Both the position numbers and the translations under genes were made by a program. Below are positions 1-7,101 of a stretch of DNA of 64,000 bases, piece by piece. The first letter of the stretch is position 1. Every line of letters begins with the position of its first letter. Below the pieces are notes generated by a model. It had not been told where the DNA came from, did no database searches, and was given only the letters and a program-made list of their open reading frames with translations. Source of the DNA: Caballeronia sp. SL2Y3 (GTDB lineage: Bacteria > Pseudomonadota > Gammaproteobacteria > Burkholderiales > Burkholderiaceae); contig NZ_CP084263.1 in the NCBI RefSeq assembly GCF_022879575.1, positions 434,001 to 498,000 on the forward strand, written 5' to 3'.

Positions 1-240
1 GCATCCACGTTCGTCACGGTCGCGCTGCTCAACCAGAGCAAGGACCTCGTGTCCGTGCTGCCCACCGATATCGCCAACTTCTTCGCGCAGCACAAGATGC
101 TGCGCATTCTTCCGGTGACGTTGCGCTCGCCATCGCAGACGTACGGCATCGTGACGCGCAAGACCGGCGTGCTCTCGCCGATGGCCGAACGCTTCATCGC
201 GCTTCTGACCAGCCGAACGCGCGTTCAAAACGCCTCATAA
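1..240 (+). CDS. LysR-type regulator, C-terminal end only (cut by window start)
   Basis: The reading frame is open from base 1 to the TAA at 238-240, giving 79 residues without a start. The residues resemble the last part of a LysR effector-binding domain: a hydrophobic strand ending in a Leu-Pro (SVLP), then a short segment with RSPS and a closing amphipathic helix (AERFIALL). The DNA-binding half lies outside the window. Family assignment rests on this pattern only, so it is moderate. Confidence 0.6.
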   Translation, partial: ASTFVTVALLNQSKDLVSVLPTDIANFFAQHKMLRILPVTLRSPSQTYGIVTRKTGVLSPMAERFIALLTSRTRVQNAS

Positions 241-308
241 GACGGCGGCGGGACCGGGGTTTGCTCGACTCGTCCGGGCCACTGTAGACAAGCCAAGGAG
301 CCCCCGCC

Positions 309-791
309 GTGACGCCCTTTGAGACAGCCATTCTTGTCCGACGTGAAGACCCGTGGTCGCTGGAAGCGCAGGCCCTGCTCGACGAACTGAGCGCCATGCT
401 CGCCGTGTTCTCCGGCGACGGCGGCCAAAGCCGCTTTTCCCCGGAAGATGCGTGTTCGGCACGCGGCGCATTCGTCGTCGCGCGAACGACGCAGGGTCTC
501 GCCCTCGGATGCGGCGCGTTCAGGCGCTTCGACTACGGTGTGGCCGAGCTCAAGCGCCTTTACAGCAGGCCAAATACGTGCGGCGTGGGGAAAGCGATTC
601 TGACGCAGCTCGAAGCGGATGCGGCTGCGGTCGGCTATCACACGCTGCTGCTCGAAACGCGCTCATTCAACCGGCGCGCCATTGCGTTCTATGAGCGTAA
701 CGGCTTCACGCCGACGGCCCGTTACGGCATCTACGTTCATCAGCCCGACGCCCGCTGCTTCGCGAAAACCATCGGCGTCAAGGCTGATTAG
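309..791 (+). CDS. GNAT-family N-acetyltransferase
   Basis: A 160-residue protein with a GTG start preceded by AAGGAG at 295-300. It reads as a single GNAT domain, which transfers an acetyl group from acetyl-CoA to an amine. The central beta strand is followed by the motif ELKRLYSRP and the acetyl-CoA loop CGVGKAIL, which fits the family pattern Q/RxxGxG/A in degenerate form. The C-terminal half has the usual LLLETRSFN-RRAIAFYERNGF segment, in which the Tyr is a typical catalytic or CoA-thiol contact. The substrate is unknown. It stands alone, convergent with ohr downstream. Confidence 0.88.
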   Translation: MTPFETAILVRREDPWSLEAQALLDELSAMLAVFSGDGGQSRFSPEDACSARGAFVVARTTQGLALGCGAFRRFDYGVAELKRLYSRPNTCGVGKAILTQLEADAAAVGYHTLLLETRSFNRRAIAFYERNGFTPTARYGIYVHQPDARCFAKTIGVKAD

Positions 792-812
792 TGCGCTGCT
801 CGGCGAATCCGC

Positions 813-1229
813 TTAGACGAGTTTGATTTCGACCTCGATATTGCCGCGCGTCGCTTTCGAATACGGGCAGGTTTCGTGAGCCGCATCGACGAGCGCACGC
901 GCCACGTCGTGTTCAACGCCGGGCAGGCTCACGTTCAGGCGCGCGCCGAGCAAGTAGGCGTCGCCTGTCATGCCGAGATCCACTTCCGCGTCCACGGACA
1001 AGTCAGGCGGCAGCGTCACCTTCAGCTTGCGCGCCGCGAGTCCCATTGCGCCGATGAAACACGCCGACCAGCCCGCCGCGAAGAGTTGCTCCGGGTTGGT
1101 GCCCTTGCCCGCGCTGCCGGGCGACGACAAGTCGATATCCAGACGGCCGTCGGAGCTGCGCGCGGTGCCGTCGCGCCCGCCGGATGTGTGGGTCTTCGCC
1201 GTGTACAGCACCTTTTCGATCTTGGACAT
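813..1229 (-). CDS. ohr: Organic hydroperoxide resistance protein Ohr
   Basis: A 138-residue OsmC/Ohr-family peroxidase that reduces organic hydroperoxides with a pair of cysteines, normally recycled through lipoylated proteins. The two conserved cysteines are visible at about C57 (WSACFIGAM) and C121 (HETCPYSKATRG), and R19 lies in SGGRDG. Length and motifs match the Ohr rather than the OsmC branch. The ATG has a GAGGAA ribosome site. A 20-base palindrome at 1263-1282 lies just upstream of the start and matches a site in front of ohrR (3437-3892), so OhrR control is expected. Confidence 0.95.
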   Translation of the reverse strand: MSKIEKVLYTAKTHTSGGRDGTARSSDGRLDIDLSSPGSAGKGTNPEQLFAAGWSACFIGAMGLAARKLKVTLPPDLSVDAEVDLGMTGDAYLLGARLNVSLPGVEHDVARALVDAAHETCPYSKATRGNIEVEIKLV

Positions 1230-1262
1230 GATGTTTTCCTCAATGAATGAAAGGCCGTTTAT

Positions 1263-1282
1263 TTAGATCGCATACGATCTAA
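1263..1282. promoter_or_regulatory. Probable OhrR operator of ohr
   Basis: A perfect inverted repeat with 8-base arms TTAGATCG and CGATCTAA separated by CATA, about 34 bases upstream of the ohr start. The core TAGATCG-N4-CGAT recurs at 3929-3946 in front of ohrR. A palindrome of this size in front of ohr is typical for MarR-family OhrR binding. Confidence 0.75.
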
Positions 1283-1498
1283 TCGGTTGCGCCATACTGC
1301 TTGATCGGCTCCAGCGTGTCAATTGCTTATGCTTAAGCCGGCGATAGCCGTCTCTTGTTGCTTTTGTTCCTGCCGCGCAATAGTGTTTGTCCGCCGTGGG
1401 TGTTCGCGGCGCGGCGGCGCGCGCCTACAGTGACCCTCCATCGGATCCGTCGATCCGAACGGCAACACAGCCGGCACTCACACCGTCAGAGGCTCATC

Positions 1499-2206
1499 AT
1501 GAACGCAAGCAAAGTGGTCATCGTCACCGGCGCGTCGCAAGGCATTGGCGCCGAAACCGTGAAGGCTTTTCGCGAACGCGGCCATCGTGTCATTGCGACT
1601 TCGCGTTCCATCGGCGAATCGGCCGACGAAAATCTCATCACGATCGCAGGCGATATCGCCGATGCGGGTACTGCCGAGCGCATCGTCGCGGCCGCCATCG
1701 AACGATTCGGCCGCATCGACACGCTGGTCAACAACGCGGGCATTTTCATCGCGAAGCCGTTCACGCAGTACACGGCGCAGGACTACGCAGCCATTCAGCG
1801 CGTGAACGTGGACGGCTTCTTTCACATCACGCAGCGCGTCATCGCGCACATGCAGGAAGCAGGCAGCGGGCATATCGTCACCGTGACGACGAGTCTCGTG
1901 GATCACCCGATCAGCGGCGTGCCTTCGGTGCTCGCTTCGCTCACGAAGGGCGGCCTGAACGCGGCGACGAAATCGCTCGCCATCGAGTACGCTCGTTCGG
2001 GGGTGCGGGTGAACGCGGTATCGCCGGGCGTGATCAAATCGCCGATGCACCCGGAGCAGACGCACGCCGCGTTGTCGGCGCTGCATCCGGTGGGCCGCAT
2101 GGGCGAGATGAGCGACGTGGTCAATGCGATTCTCTTTCTCGACGATGCCCCGTTCGTCACGGGCGAAATCCTGCACGTCGATGGCGGCCAAAGCGCGGGC
2201 CATTGA
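1499..2206 (+). CDS. Short-chain dehydrogenase/reductase lacking the usual catalytic tyrosine
   Basis: A 235-residue classical-size SDR oxidoreductase with a Rossmann cofactor motif TGASQGIG at residues 10-17 and NNAG near residue 80. The ATG at 1499 is chosen because the family N-terminus begins there; a longer open frame runs upstream without family similarity. The place of the YxxxK motif reads VLASLTKGG, so the lysine is kept but alanine stands where tyrosine is expected. The serine before it (TTS) is present. It is followed after 25 bases by a tautomerase gene, probably one operon, opposite a LysR gene. The substrate is unknown. Confidence 0.88.
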   Translation: MNASKVVIVTGASQGIGAETVKAFRERGHRVIATSRSIGESADENLITIAGDIADAGTAERIVAAAIERFGRIDTLVNNAGIFIAKPFTQYTAQDYAAIQRVNVDGFFHITQRVIAHMQEAGSGHIVTVTTSLVDHPISGVPSVLASLTKGGLNAATKSLAIEYARSGVRVNAVSPGVIKSPMHPEQTHAALSALHPVGRMGEMSDVVNAILFLDDAPFVTGEILHVDGGQSAGH

Positions 2207-2231
2207 ATAGCCATTTTCACAGGAGTCTGAT

Positions 2232-2468
2232 ATGCCTATCGTCACCATTCAGGTCACGCGCGAAGGCACGCAGCCCGGCGCGAATGCGATTACCGCCGAC
2301 GAAAAGGCGCGGCTGATCGCGGGCGCGAGCCAGCTATTGCTCGACGTGTTGCACAAGCCGCTCGAAGCGACGTTCGTCGTGATAGAAGAAGTCGAACTGG
2401 AGAACTGGGGCTGGGGCGGACTGCCGGTGCAGGACTACCGCAAGAAGCTCGCGGCCAAGCCTGGTTGA
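2232..2468 (+). CDS. Tautomerase-family protein (4-oxalocrotonate tautomerase-like)
   Basis: A 78-residue protein beginning MPIVTIQVTREG. In this superfamily the initiator Met is removed and Pro-1 acts as the catalytic base in keto-enol tautomerisation. The pattern VVIEEVELENWGWGG fits the second beta-alpha-beta unit of the family. An AGGAG ribosome site lies at the end of the upstream spacer. It follows the SDR gene by 25 bases and ends 4 bases before the convergent LysR gene, so the SDR and tautomerase probably work on a common small molecule. Substrate unknown. Confidence 0.88.
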   Translation: MPIVTIQVTREGTQPGANAITADEKARLIAGASQLLLDVLHKPLEATFVVIEEVELENWGWGGLPVQDYRKKLAAKPG

Positions 2469-2472
2469 CGCT

Positions 2473-3405
2473 TTACTGCGGCGCTCGATCGGCGCGTGCG
2501 CGCGGCAGGTGTTCGACAAGAAAGTCGACGAACACCCTGACGCGCGACGACAGGTGCCGCGCGTGCGGATACAGCAGGATGAACGGACGCGTGCTGCGGT
2601 AGCCGGACAGCACTTCGACGAGACGCCCCGCGCGCAGGTCGTCTTCGACGATGAAGCGGTACGTCTGGAAGAGGCCCGCGCCCGCTCGCGCGAGCGTGAC
2701 GCCCGCGAGCGCGTCTCCCGACGAGCCATAGGCGCCTCGCGTGACGATATCCGTATCGCCCGATGCATCGCGAAACGTCCAGGCGATATTGCGCCCGCTG
2801 CTCGGCAGTTCGAACTGAATGCACTCGTGCGCTGCAAGATCGCCGGGCGACTCGGGCACGCCCTTGCGCTTCAGATACGCGGGCGTCGCAACGACGACCA
2901 TCTCCGCATCTTCGAGCTTGCGGGCGATGAGCGAGGAATCGTCCGGCGCGCGGCCGCGTATCGCGAGATCGAAGCCGTCTTCCGCGAACTCGATGTTGCG
3001 GTTGCTCAGGTGCGTCTCGATGCTGACATCAGGATAGCGCTCGCGAAATGCAGGCAAAAGCGGCAAGACGCGGTAATGCCCGTACGGCGTCGGCATGCTG
3101 ATGCGCAGCACGCCCGCTGGCGTGGTTTGCTGACCGGTCACTTCGCGTTCGGCATCGACCAGTTCGCCGAGCGCTTGCCGACAGCGTTCGTAATATCGAC
3201 GGCCCGGATCGGTCAGACGAATTTGCCGTGTCGTGCGCACGAAAAGCCGTACGCCGAGGCGTTCTTCAAGCCGCGCGACCGACCGGCTCACCGCCGCCGG
3301 ATTCACGCTCGCGGCATTCGCGGCGAGCGTGAAGCTCTCCAGTTCGGCAGCGAGGCAGAAGAGCTCGATACTGCCGAGCAGCAGGTCGTCGAACCTTCGT
3401 TGCAT
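2473..3405 (-). CDS. LysR-family transcriptional regulator
   Basis: A 310-residue regulator. The N-terminal helix-turn-helix spans about residues 10-70 (FTLAANAASVNPAAVSRSVARLEERLG), followed by the linker helix and a substrate-binding domain of the CrgA/DsdC-like group (VLRISMPTPYGHY). It is convergent with the SDR-tautomerase pair and upstream of ohrR. The usual logic of neighbouring LysR genes suggests control of the SDR pair, but the gene is not divergent from it, so this is weak. The effector is unknown. Confidence 0.9.
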   Translation of the reverse strand: MQRRFDDLLLGSIELFCLAAELESFTLAANAASVNPAAVSRSVARLEERLGVRLFVRTTRQIRLTDPGRRYYERCRQALGELVDAEREVTGQQTTPAGVLRISMPTPYGHYRVLPLLPAFRERYPDVSIETHLSNRNIEFAEDGFDLAIRGRAPDDSSLIARKLEDAEMVVVATPAYLKRKGVPESPGDLAAHECIQFELPSSGRNIAWTFRDASGDTDIVTRGAYGSSGDALAGVTLARAGAGLFQTYRFIVEDDLRAGRLVEVLSGYRSTRPFILLYPHARHLSSRVRVFVDFLVEHLPRARADRAPQ

Positions 3406-3436
3406 GCGTGCTCTCGCGGTTGGCGCCGGCGCTACG

Positions 3437-3892
3437 TCAGGCCGTTTCGTTGACCGAGCGGATGAGGTTCTCGCGCAGCGTGACGATCGCCTTCTGCACC
3501 TTCACGAATTCGGCGGGCTTGAGACCGGTGGCTGCGACGAGATCCATTTTGCCGCCCTTTTCGCGCAGCCGGCGGCCTTCTCTGGTCAGGCTCACGCGCA
3601 CCTGGCGCTCGTCGGCGGGGTCGCGCTGTCTTTGTACGTAGCCCATCGCTTCGAGCTTCTTCAGGATCGGCGTCAGTGTGTTGGATTCGAGAAAGAGCTT
3701 CTCCCCCAGCCTGCCGACGGTCTGATCGTCTTCTTCCCACAGCGCAATGATGGTGATGTATTGCGTGTAGGTCAGGCCGAGTTCTTCGAGAATGGGCTTG
3801 TACGCCTTGCCGAACGCGAGATTCGCCGAGTACACGGCAAAGCACAGAAAGTCCGACAGCGACGGTGCGGACGACGGTTCCGTCGATTTCAT
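3437..3892 (-). CDS. ohrR: Organic hydroperoxide sensor/repressor OhrR (MarR family)
   Basis: A 151-residue MarR-type winged-helix repressor. The N-terminal segment LCFAVYSANLA carries the redox cysteine at residue 17, and tyrosines follow in helix 2 (YTQYITI), as in OhrR. The recognition region LFLESNTLTPILKKLE and wing DPADERQVRVSLT are clear. C17 is the only cysteine, so this is the one-cysteine type that must form a mixed disulfide with a small thiol when oxidised. The start has GGAGAG upstream. The site at 3929-3946 suggests autoregulation together with ohr. Confidence 0.93.
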   Translation of the reverse strand: MKSTEPSSAPSLSDFLCFAVYSANLAFGKAYKPILEELGLTYTQYITIIALWEEDDQTVGRLGEKLFLESNTLTPILKKLEAMGYVQRQRDPADERQVRVSLTREGRRLREKGGKMDLVAATGLKPAEFVKVQKAIVTLRENLIRSVNETA

Positions 3893-3928
3893 GATGCTCT
3901 CCGGGGCGAGACTTCGATGCAGGCATTA

Positions 3929-3946
3929 TAGATCGCGCGCGATGGA
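3929..3946. promoter_or_regulatory. Probable OhrR autoregulatory operator
   Basis: The sequence is TAGATCG-CGCG-CGATGGA, 37 bases before the ohrR start. The left arm is identical to the ohr operator and the right arm differs at two positions; the central ATCGCGCGCGAT is a perfect palindrome. Same arm spacing (4 bases) as at 1263-1282. Confidence 0.65.
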
Positions 3947-4064
3947 ATCGCTTCCGTCGAAATCCGCAGTCACCTCGCATTAACCTCAAGCGACACGGGG
4001 AATTCCGCGCAGCGGCTTCGTCTCGTGATACCGTGGCTGCGTTCTTCGATCATACGAAGGACAC

Positions 4065-4223
4065 GTTCTCGGGGCGGGGTGCAATTCCCCACCGGCGGTA
4101 ATCGTCCCATGCGGGCGTAGCCCGCGAGCTGCTCGGCCTGGATCATCGAAAGATGGCATGGGGCGATGTCCGCAGACCCGGTTGGATTCCGGGGCCGACG
4201 GTATAGTCCGGATGAAAGAGAAC
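4065..4223 (+). ncRNA. FMN riboswitch (RFN element)
   Basis: The aptamer has the conserved RFN landmarks: GGGGCGGGGTGCAATTCCCCACCGGCGGTAA near the 5' side, AGCCCGCGAGC in the middle, and GGATTCCGGGGCCGACGGTATAGTCCGGATGAAAGAGAAC at the end. The closing helix P1 is GTTCTC (4065-4070) with GAGAAC (4218-4223). It senses FMN and lies 75 bases upstream of the lumazine synthase start, so it should lower ribH expression when FMN is plentiful. Confidence 0.96.
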
Positions 4224-4266
4224 AGGACGGTGCGCGCGCCTTCTCCGGGAGGCGCGCGGCCGTCCT
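4224..4266 (+). promoter_or_regulatory. Expression-platform hairpin of the FMN riboswitch
   Basis: Directly after P1, AGGACGG (4224-4230) can pair with CCGTCCT (4260-4266), enclosing GCGCGCCT (4234-4241) with AGGCGCGC (4250-4257). This gives a very stable stem. No T-run follows, so whether it ends transcription or only blocks readthrough by another route cannot be decided from the sequence. Confidence 0.6.
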
Positions 4267-4298
4267 TCGCCCTGTTCACACAAAACAGGCTGAAGTCC

Positions 4299-4799
4299 AT
4301 GAACACATCCATTTTCAACGAATCACAGGCAGTACAGGCTGCGGGCGCTCGCCGTCCGCGCATTGCGTTCGTCCAGGCTTGCTGGCATCGCGATATCGTC
4401 GACCAGTGCAGGACGTCCTTTCTCCAGGCGATCGAAGAACAGGGCTATGCGCGCGACGACATCGATCTTTTCGAAGTCGCCGGCGCGTTCGAGATTCCGC
4501 TGCACGCGAAGCGGCTCGCGCAGAGCGGGCGTTATGCGGGCATCGTGGCGGCAGGATTGGTGGTCGATGGCGGCATCTACCGGCACGAATTCGTCGCGCA
4601 GGCGGTGATCAACGGGTTGATGCAGGTGCAGCTCGAAACAGGCACACCGGTGTTTTCCGCCGTGCTTACGCCGCATCATTTTCATCACGGGGACGAGCAC
4701 GTCGGCTTCTTTCGCGATCATTTCCTCGTGAAAGGTCGAGAAGCGGCCCATGCCTGCGCGGATACCATCGGCAAGCTCGGCGCGCTGCCGGTTCTGTAA
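4299..4799 (+). CDS. ribH: 6,7-dimethyl-8-ribityllumazine synthase, type II-like
   Basis: A 166-residue lumazine synthase, the penultimate enzyme of riboflavin synthesis, condensing the ribityl-diaminouracil with the C4 compound butanone phosphate. Characteristic segments are FVQACWHRDIVDQC near residue 25, VAGAFEIPLHAK near 60, and VDGGIYRHEFVAQAVINGLM near 90, where the histidine is the likely acid/base. HHFHHGDEH near 125 fits the type II (RibH2) branch. The ATG at 4299 is chosen because homology begins there. No other rib gene is adjacent, which suits a second, FMN-controlled copy. The riboswitch upstream confirms the pathway. Confidence 0.92.
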   Translation: MNTSIFNESQAVQAAGARRPRIAFVQACWHRDIVDQCRTSFLQAIEEQGYARDDIDLFEVAGAFEIPLHAKRLAQSGRYAGIVAAGLVVDGGIYRHEFVAQAVINGLMQVQLETGTPVFSAVLTPHHFHHGDEHVGFFRDHFLVKGREAAHACADTIGKLGALPVL

Positions 4800-4943
4800 G
4801 CCTTAGTGACGTAGCGGTCATGGGCGCTCGGCCCGTGACCGTTCTGTGGATGCGGTTCGGCTGGACCGTTAGTTGCATGGGATGGGTAAGCCGATGGCGT
4901 GGCATTGGGTGCGCACGCTGGCTCGAAGCGGCAGCACCGACTA

Positions 4944-5387
4944 TCAAAACTCCACGAGCGCGAAGTCGTCCTTGCCGACGTCGCAGAGCGGACAGCGCCA
5001 GTCATCCGGCACCTCGCGCCAGCGCGTACCCGGTGCAATGCCGTGCTCCGGGTCGCCCGCGGCTTCGTCGTAGATCCATCCGCAGATCAGGCAGACCCAT
5101 TGGGTGAGCGCGGACGCCGCGGGTTCGGGCGGCCCGCCCCGGCCATCCGATCCGCGGGATTCGCTCTGCACGTCTTCGTCGAGCGAGACGATGAGCGGAC
5201 CTGCCTGCGCATCGATGCCTTTCGCCAGAAACGCGCCGAGTTCGGCGTGCAGCCGCATGGCTTCCTGCGCAGTCAGGTCGATCCAGTACGGATCGCCCGC
5301 GCCGTTGTTCAGCCGCGCCGACGAGAACTGCAATTCGAGCGCGGCGCCCTTCTTGTACATGCCTTCGGCCTCGTAGTGATTTCGCAT
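4944..5387 (-). CDS. Rubredoxin-domain protein with an N-terminal extension
   Basis: A 147-residue protein. The last 50 residues are a rubredoxin domain with paired motifs CLIC and CPLC and the aromatic core (WVC, Y, DDWRCP), which bind one iron for electron transfer. The first ~80 residues form a separate segment containing YWIDLTAQEAMRLHAELGAFL, which I cannot assign, and an acidic Gly-rich linker follows. The ATG at 5387 has a GGTGAG ribosome site; an upstream in-frame extension is possible but crosses the palindrome at 5401-5420. It is divergent from a TetR gene. Confidence 0.85.
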   Translation of the reverse strand: MRNHYEAEGMYKKGAALELQFSSARLNNGAGDPYWIDLTAQEAMRLHAELGAFLAKGIDAQAGPLIVSLDEDVQSESRGSDGRGGPPEPAASALTQWVCLICGWIYDEAAGDPEHGIAPGTRWREVPDDWRCPLCDVGKDDFALVEF

Positions 5388-5400
5388 ACTCACCGGTTTT

Positions 5401-5420
5401 CGGATACCGGCAAGTATCCG
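5401..5420. promoter_or_regulatory. Inverted repeat between rubredoxin gene and tetR, candidate TetR operator
   Basis: Perfect 7-base arms CGGATAC and GTATCCG separated by CGGCAA, 14 bases upstream of the rubredoxin start and 84 bases from the TetR start. Position and symmetry suit a repressor site acting on the rubredoxin gene. Confidence 0.55.
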
Positions 5421-5503
5421 GATGCTAACACGAATGTTTCCGGTGCTGCCCTTACTTGCTAGTATCGGGCGTCGGCAATATTCACCATCGAGAGGATTCG
5501 AAC

Positions 5504-6091
5504 ATGGCAAGGCTTTCGCGCGAGGAAACTCAGGCGCTTACGCGGCAGCGGTTACTGTCGGTCGCGAAAGAGCACTTCGCCCGCGATGGCTACGCCGCCG
5601 CCTCGCTCGACCGCATCGCCGACGAGGCCGGTTTCAGCAAGGGTGCGGTCTATTCGAATTTCGCGGGAAAGGACGAGCTTTTTCTCGGCGTGCTGGAAGA
5701 GCACGGGCGCGTGAGTCTCGACCAGATACTGGCCGATTTACAGGGTGCGCAGAGCATCGAGAAAGCCATCGACCGCATTGCGGCATGGGCCACGCGCAGT
5801 TCGCGCCTCGGCAACTGGCCGATGCTGATCCTCGAATACTCGCGCGTGACGAAGCCCGCGGACGCCTTCCGCAAGTCGCAGGAGAAGGTGCTGCGCGCGC
5901 AATGGAAGGCGCTCGGCGAGGTGCTGCTTCGGTTCGACGCCGGCCTCGACGTCAAGCCGGAAGTGCTCGGCGCGCTCGTGTTCGAGCTGACCTATGCGCC
6001 CGCGATGAGCTTCGTCAGCAAGCCGACATCGGGCGACTTGCTGCGCACGGCACTGCGAGGTCTCTTCGGCTCGCTGCGCGAGGCCGGCTGA
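5504..6091 (+). CDS. TetR-family transcriptional regulator
   Basis: A 195-residue regulator. The N-terminal helix-turn-helix is clear (residues ~12-60): RQRLLSVAKEHFARDGY, ASLDRIADEAGFSKGAVYSNF and GKDELFL. The remainder is an all-helical ligand domain ending FELTYAPAMSF. The ATG at 5504 has AGAGG eight bases upstream; a longer frame exists but lacks a ribosome site. It is divergent from the rubredoxin-domain gene, with a palindrome between them, so that gene is the most likely target. The ligand is unknown. Confidence 0.92.
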   Translation: MARLSREETQALTRQRLLSVAKEHFARDGYAAASLDRIADEAGFSKGAVYSNFAGKDELFLGVLEEHGRVSLDQILADLQGAQSIEKAIDRIAAWATRSSRLGNWPMLILEYSRVTKPADAFRKSQEKVLRAQWKALGEVLLRFDAGLDVKPEVLGALVFELTYAPAMSFVSKPTSGDLLRTALRGLFGSLREAG

Positions 6092-6098
6092 TCCGCGC

Positions 6099-6434
6099 TC
6101 ACCATCCCTGCGAGCCACCGGCATCGTGCTTCGTGACGGGCGAGGGCTTGCCGCTTTGCGCGCCGGGCGTCATCGCGCCGCCCATGTCGCGGCTCATGCC
6201 GCTTCCCTGCCCGCCCTTCGATACCGTGCCCGGCGAAACGTTGGACGACCGCTGCGTACCGGACGCATCCGCCGATTGTCCTGCCGAAGTTCCCGCGCCG
6301 CCGGACGTGCTCCCGCCCTGTCCGTTGTTCACGCAGCCGCCTCCGCCGCAGCCGAGTCCTCCGCCAGCCGCATGAACGTTGCCGGCTAATACGAGCATCG
6401 AGCCCAGGATGATATTGCGTGTCGTTGCATGCAT
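6099..6434 (-). CDS. Secreted glycine/serine-rich small protein
   Basis: A 111-residue protein with an apparent signal peptide (about residues 1-22, MHATTRN... ending NVHAAGG). The mature part is low complexity, rich in Gly, Ser and Thr, with one pair of cysteines in LGCGGGGC. No domain was recognised. The ATG at 6434 has AAGGAG six bases upstream. A -24/-12 type element at 6471-6485 points at it from 36 bases, back-to-back with the one serving the DUF2244 gene. Probably periplasmic or surface exposed; function unknown. Confidence 0.75.
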   Translation of the reverse strand: MHATTRNIILGSMLVLAGNVHAAGGGLGCGGGGCVNNGQGGSTSGGAGTSAGQSADASGTQRSSNVSPGTVSKGGQGSGMSRDMGGAMTPGAQSGKPSPVTKHDAGGSQGW

Positions 6435-6470
6435 GGCGACTCCTTTCTTCATCGAGGTTCGTGGGGACGA

Positions 6471-6485
6471 TGCAATCCACATGCC
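6471..6485 (-). promoter_or_regulatory. -24/-12 (sigma-54-type) promoter of the Gly-rich secreted protein gene
   Basis: Minus-strand GGCATGTGGATTGCA. GG and GC are spaced exactly as in the sigma-54 consensus TGGCAC-N5-TTGC. It ends 36 bases before the ATG at 6434. Confidence 0.6.
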
Positions 6486-6525
6486 CCTCCGCCATGAAGA
6501 GCCGGCCGGGAGCGGCTTTGTCGCG

Positions 6526-6540
6526 GGACTGTGGATTGCT
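6526..6540 (+). promoter_or_regulatory. -24/-12 (sigma-54-type) promoter of the DUF2244 gene
   Basis: Plus-strand GGACTGTGGATTGCT with the GG-N10-GC spacing, ending 41 bases before the ATG at 6582. Divergent partner of 6471-6485. Confidence 0.5.
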
Positions 6541-6581
6541 TTTCCGCCACGCCGACATCGCAACGTGAAGCAGGAGTCCTC

Positions 6582-7058
6582 ATGCTCGCCCATCCGTCCC
6601 CGAAGCAATGGTCGCTCGCGCGGCGCGCGTCGTGTTCTCCGGCGGGCCTCGCGAGCGTCTGCGCGAGCCTCTCGATCATCCCCGTTGCCTTCGCGACCGC
6701 GATGCACGCGATCGACGGCGACGTCGTGTTCTACGGGTTAGCAGTCCTGCACGCGTGCATCATCTGGTCGTGCTTCTTCTGGCATGCAAGGCACGCGCTG
6801 GACGGCGACATCGTGACCTTGCACGGCCACACGCTCGTCATCCAATCGGCGCGCGGACCTGATACGCGCACGCGGCGGATCGACGCGCGCTGGGCGGTGC
6901 TTCTCGTCGCGCAGACAGGCGCGCGCACGCGATTGTCGCTGCGCGTGGCCGGCGAGACCGTGGAACTCGGACGCTTCACCACGCAGAGCCATCGTCTGCG
7001 GTTTCTCGCCGAGTTCCAGCAGGTCGCGCGCTGCGAGATGAACGCACTGGCTCACTAA
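6582..7058 (+). CDS. DUF2244-family membrane protein
   Basis: A 158-residue protein with two transmembrane helices close together (about residues 22-65: CASLSIIPVAFATAMHAI and VVFYGLAVLHACIIWSCFFW) and a cytoplasmic beta-rich tail that closes with VELGRFTTQSHRLRFLAEFQQ, the DUF2244 hallmark. The family function is unknown. The ATG at 6582 has AGGAG five bases upstream. The next gene (7102) follows after 43 bases and may be co-transcribed. Confidence 0.82.
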   Translation: MLAHPSPKQWSLARRASCSPAGLASVCASLSIIPVAFATAMHAIDGDVVFYGLAVLHACIIWSCFFWHARHALDGDIVTLHGHTLVIQSARGPDTRTRRIDARWAVLLVAQTGARTRLSLRVAGETVELGRFTTQSHRLRFLAEFQQVARCEMNALAH

Positions 7059-7101
7059 TCGCCACTACGCACCGGACTCACTGAATTTGCAGTCGAGCAT
7101 C

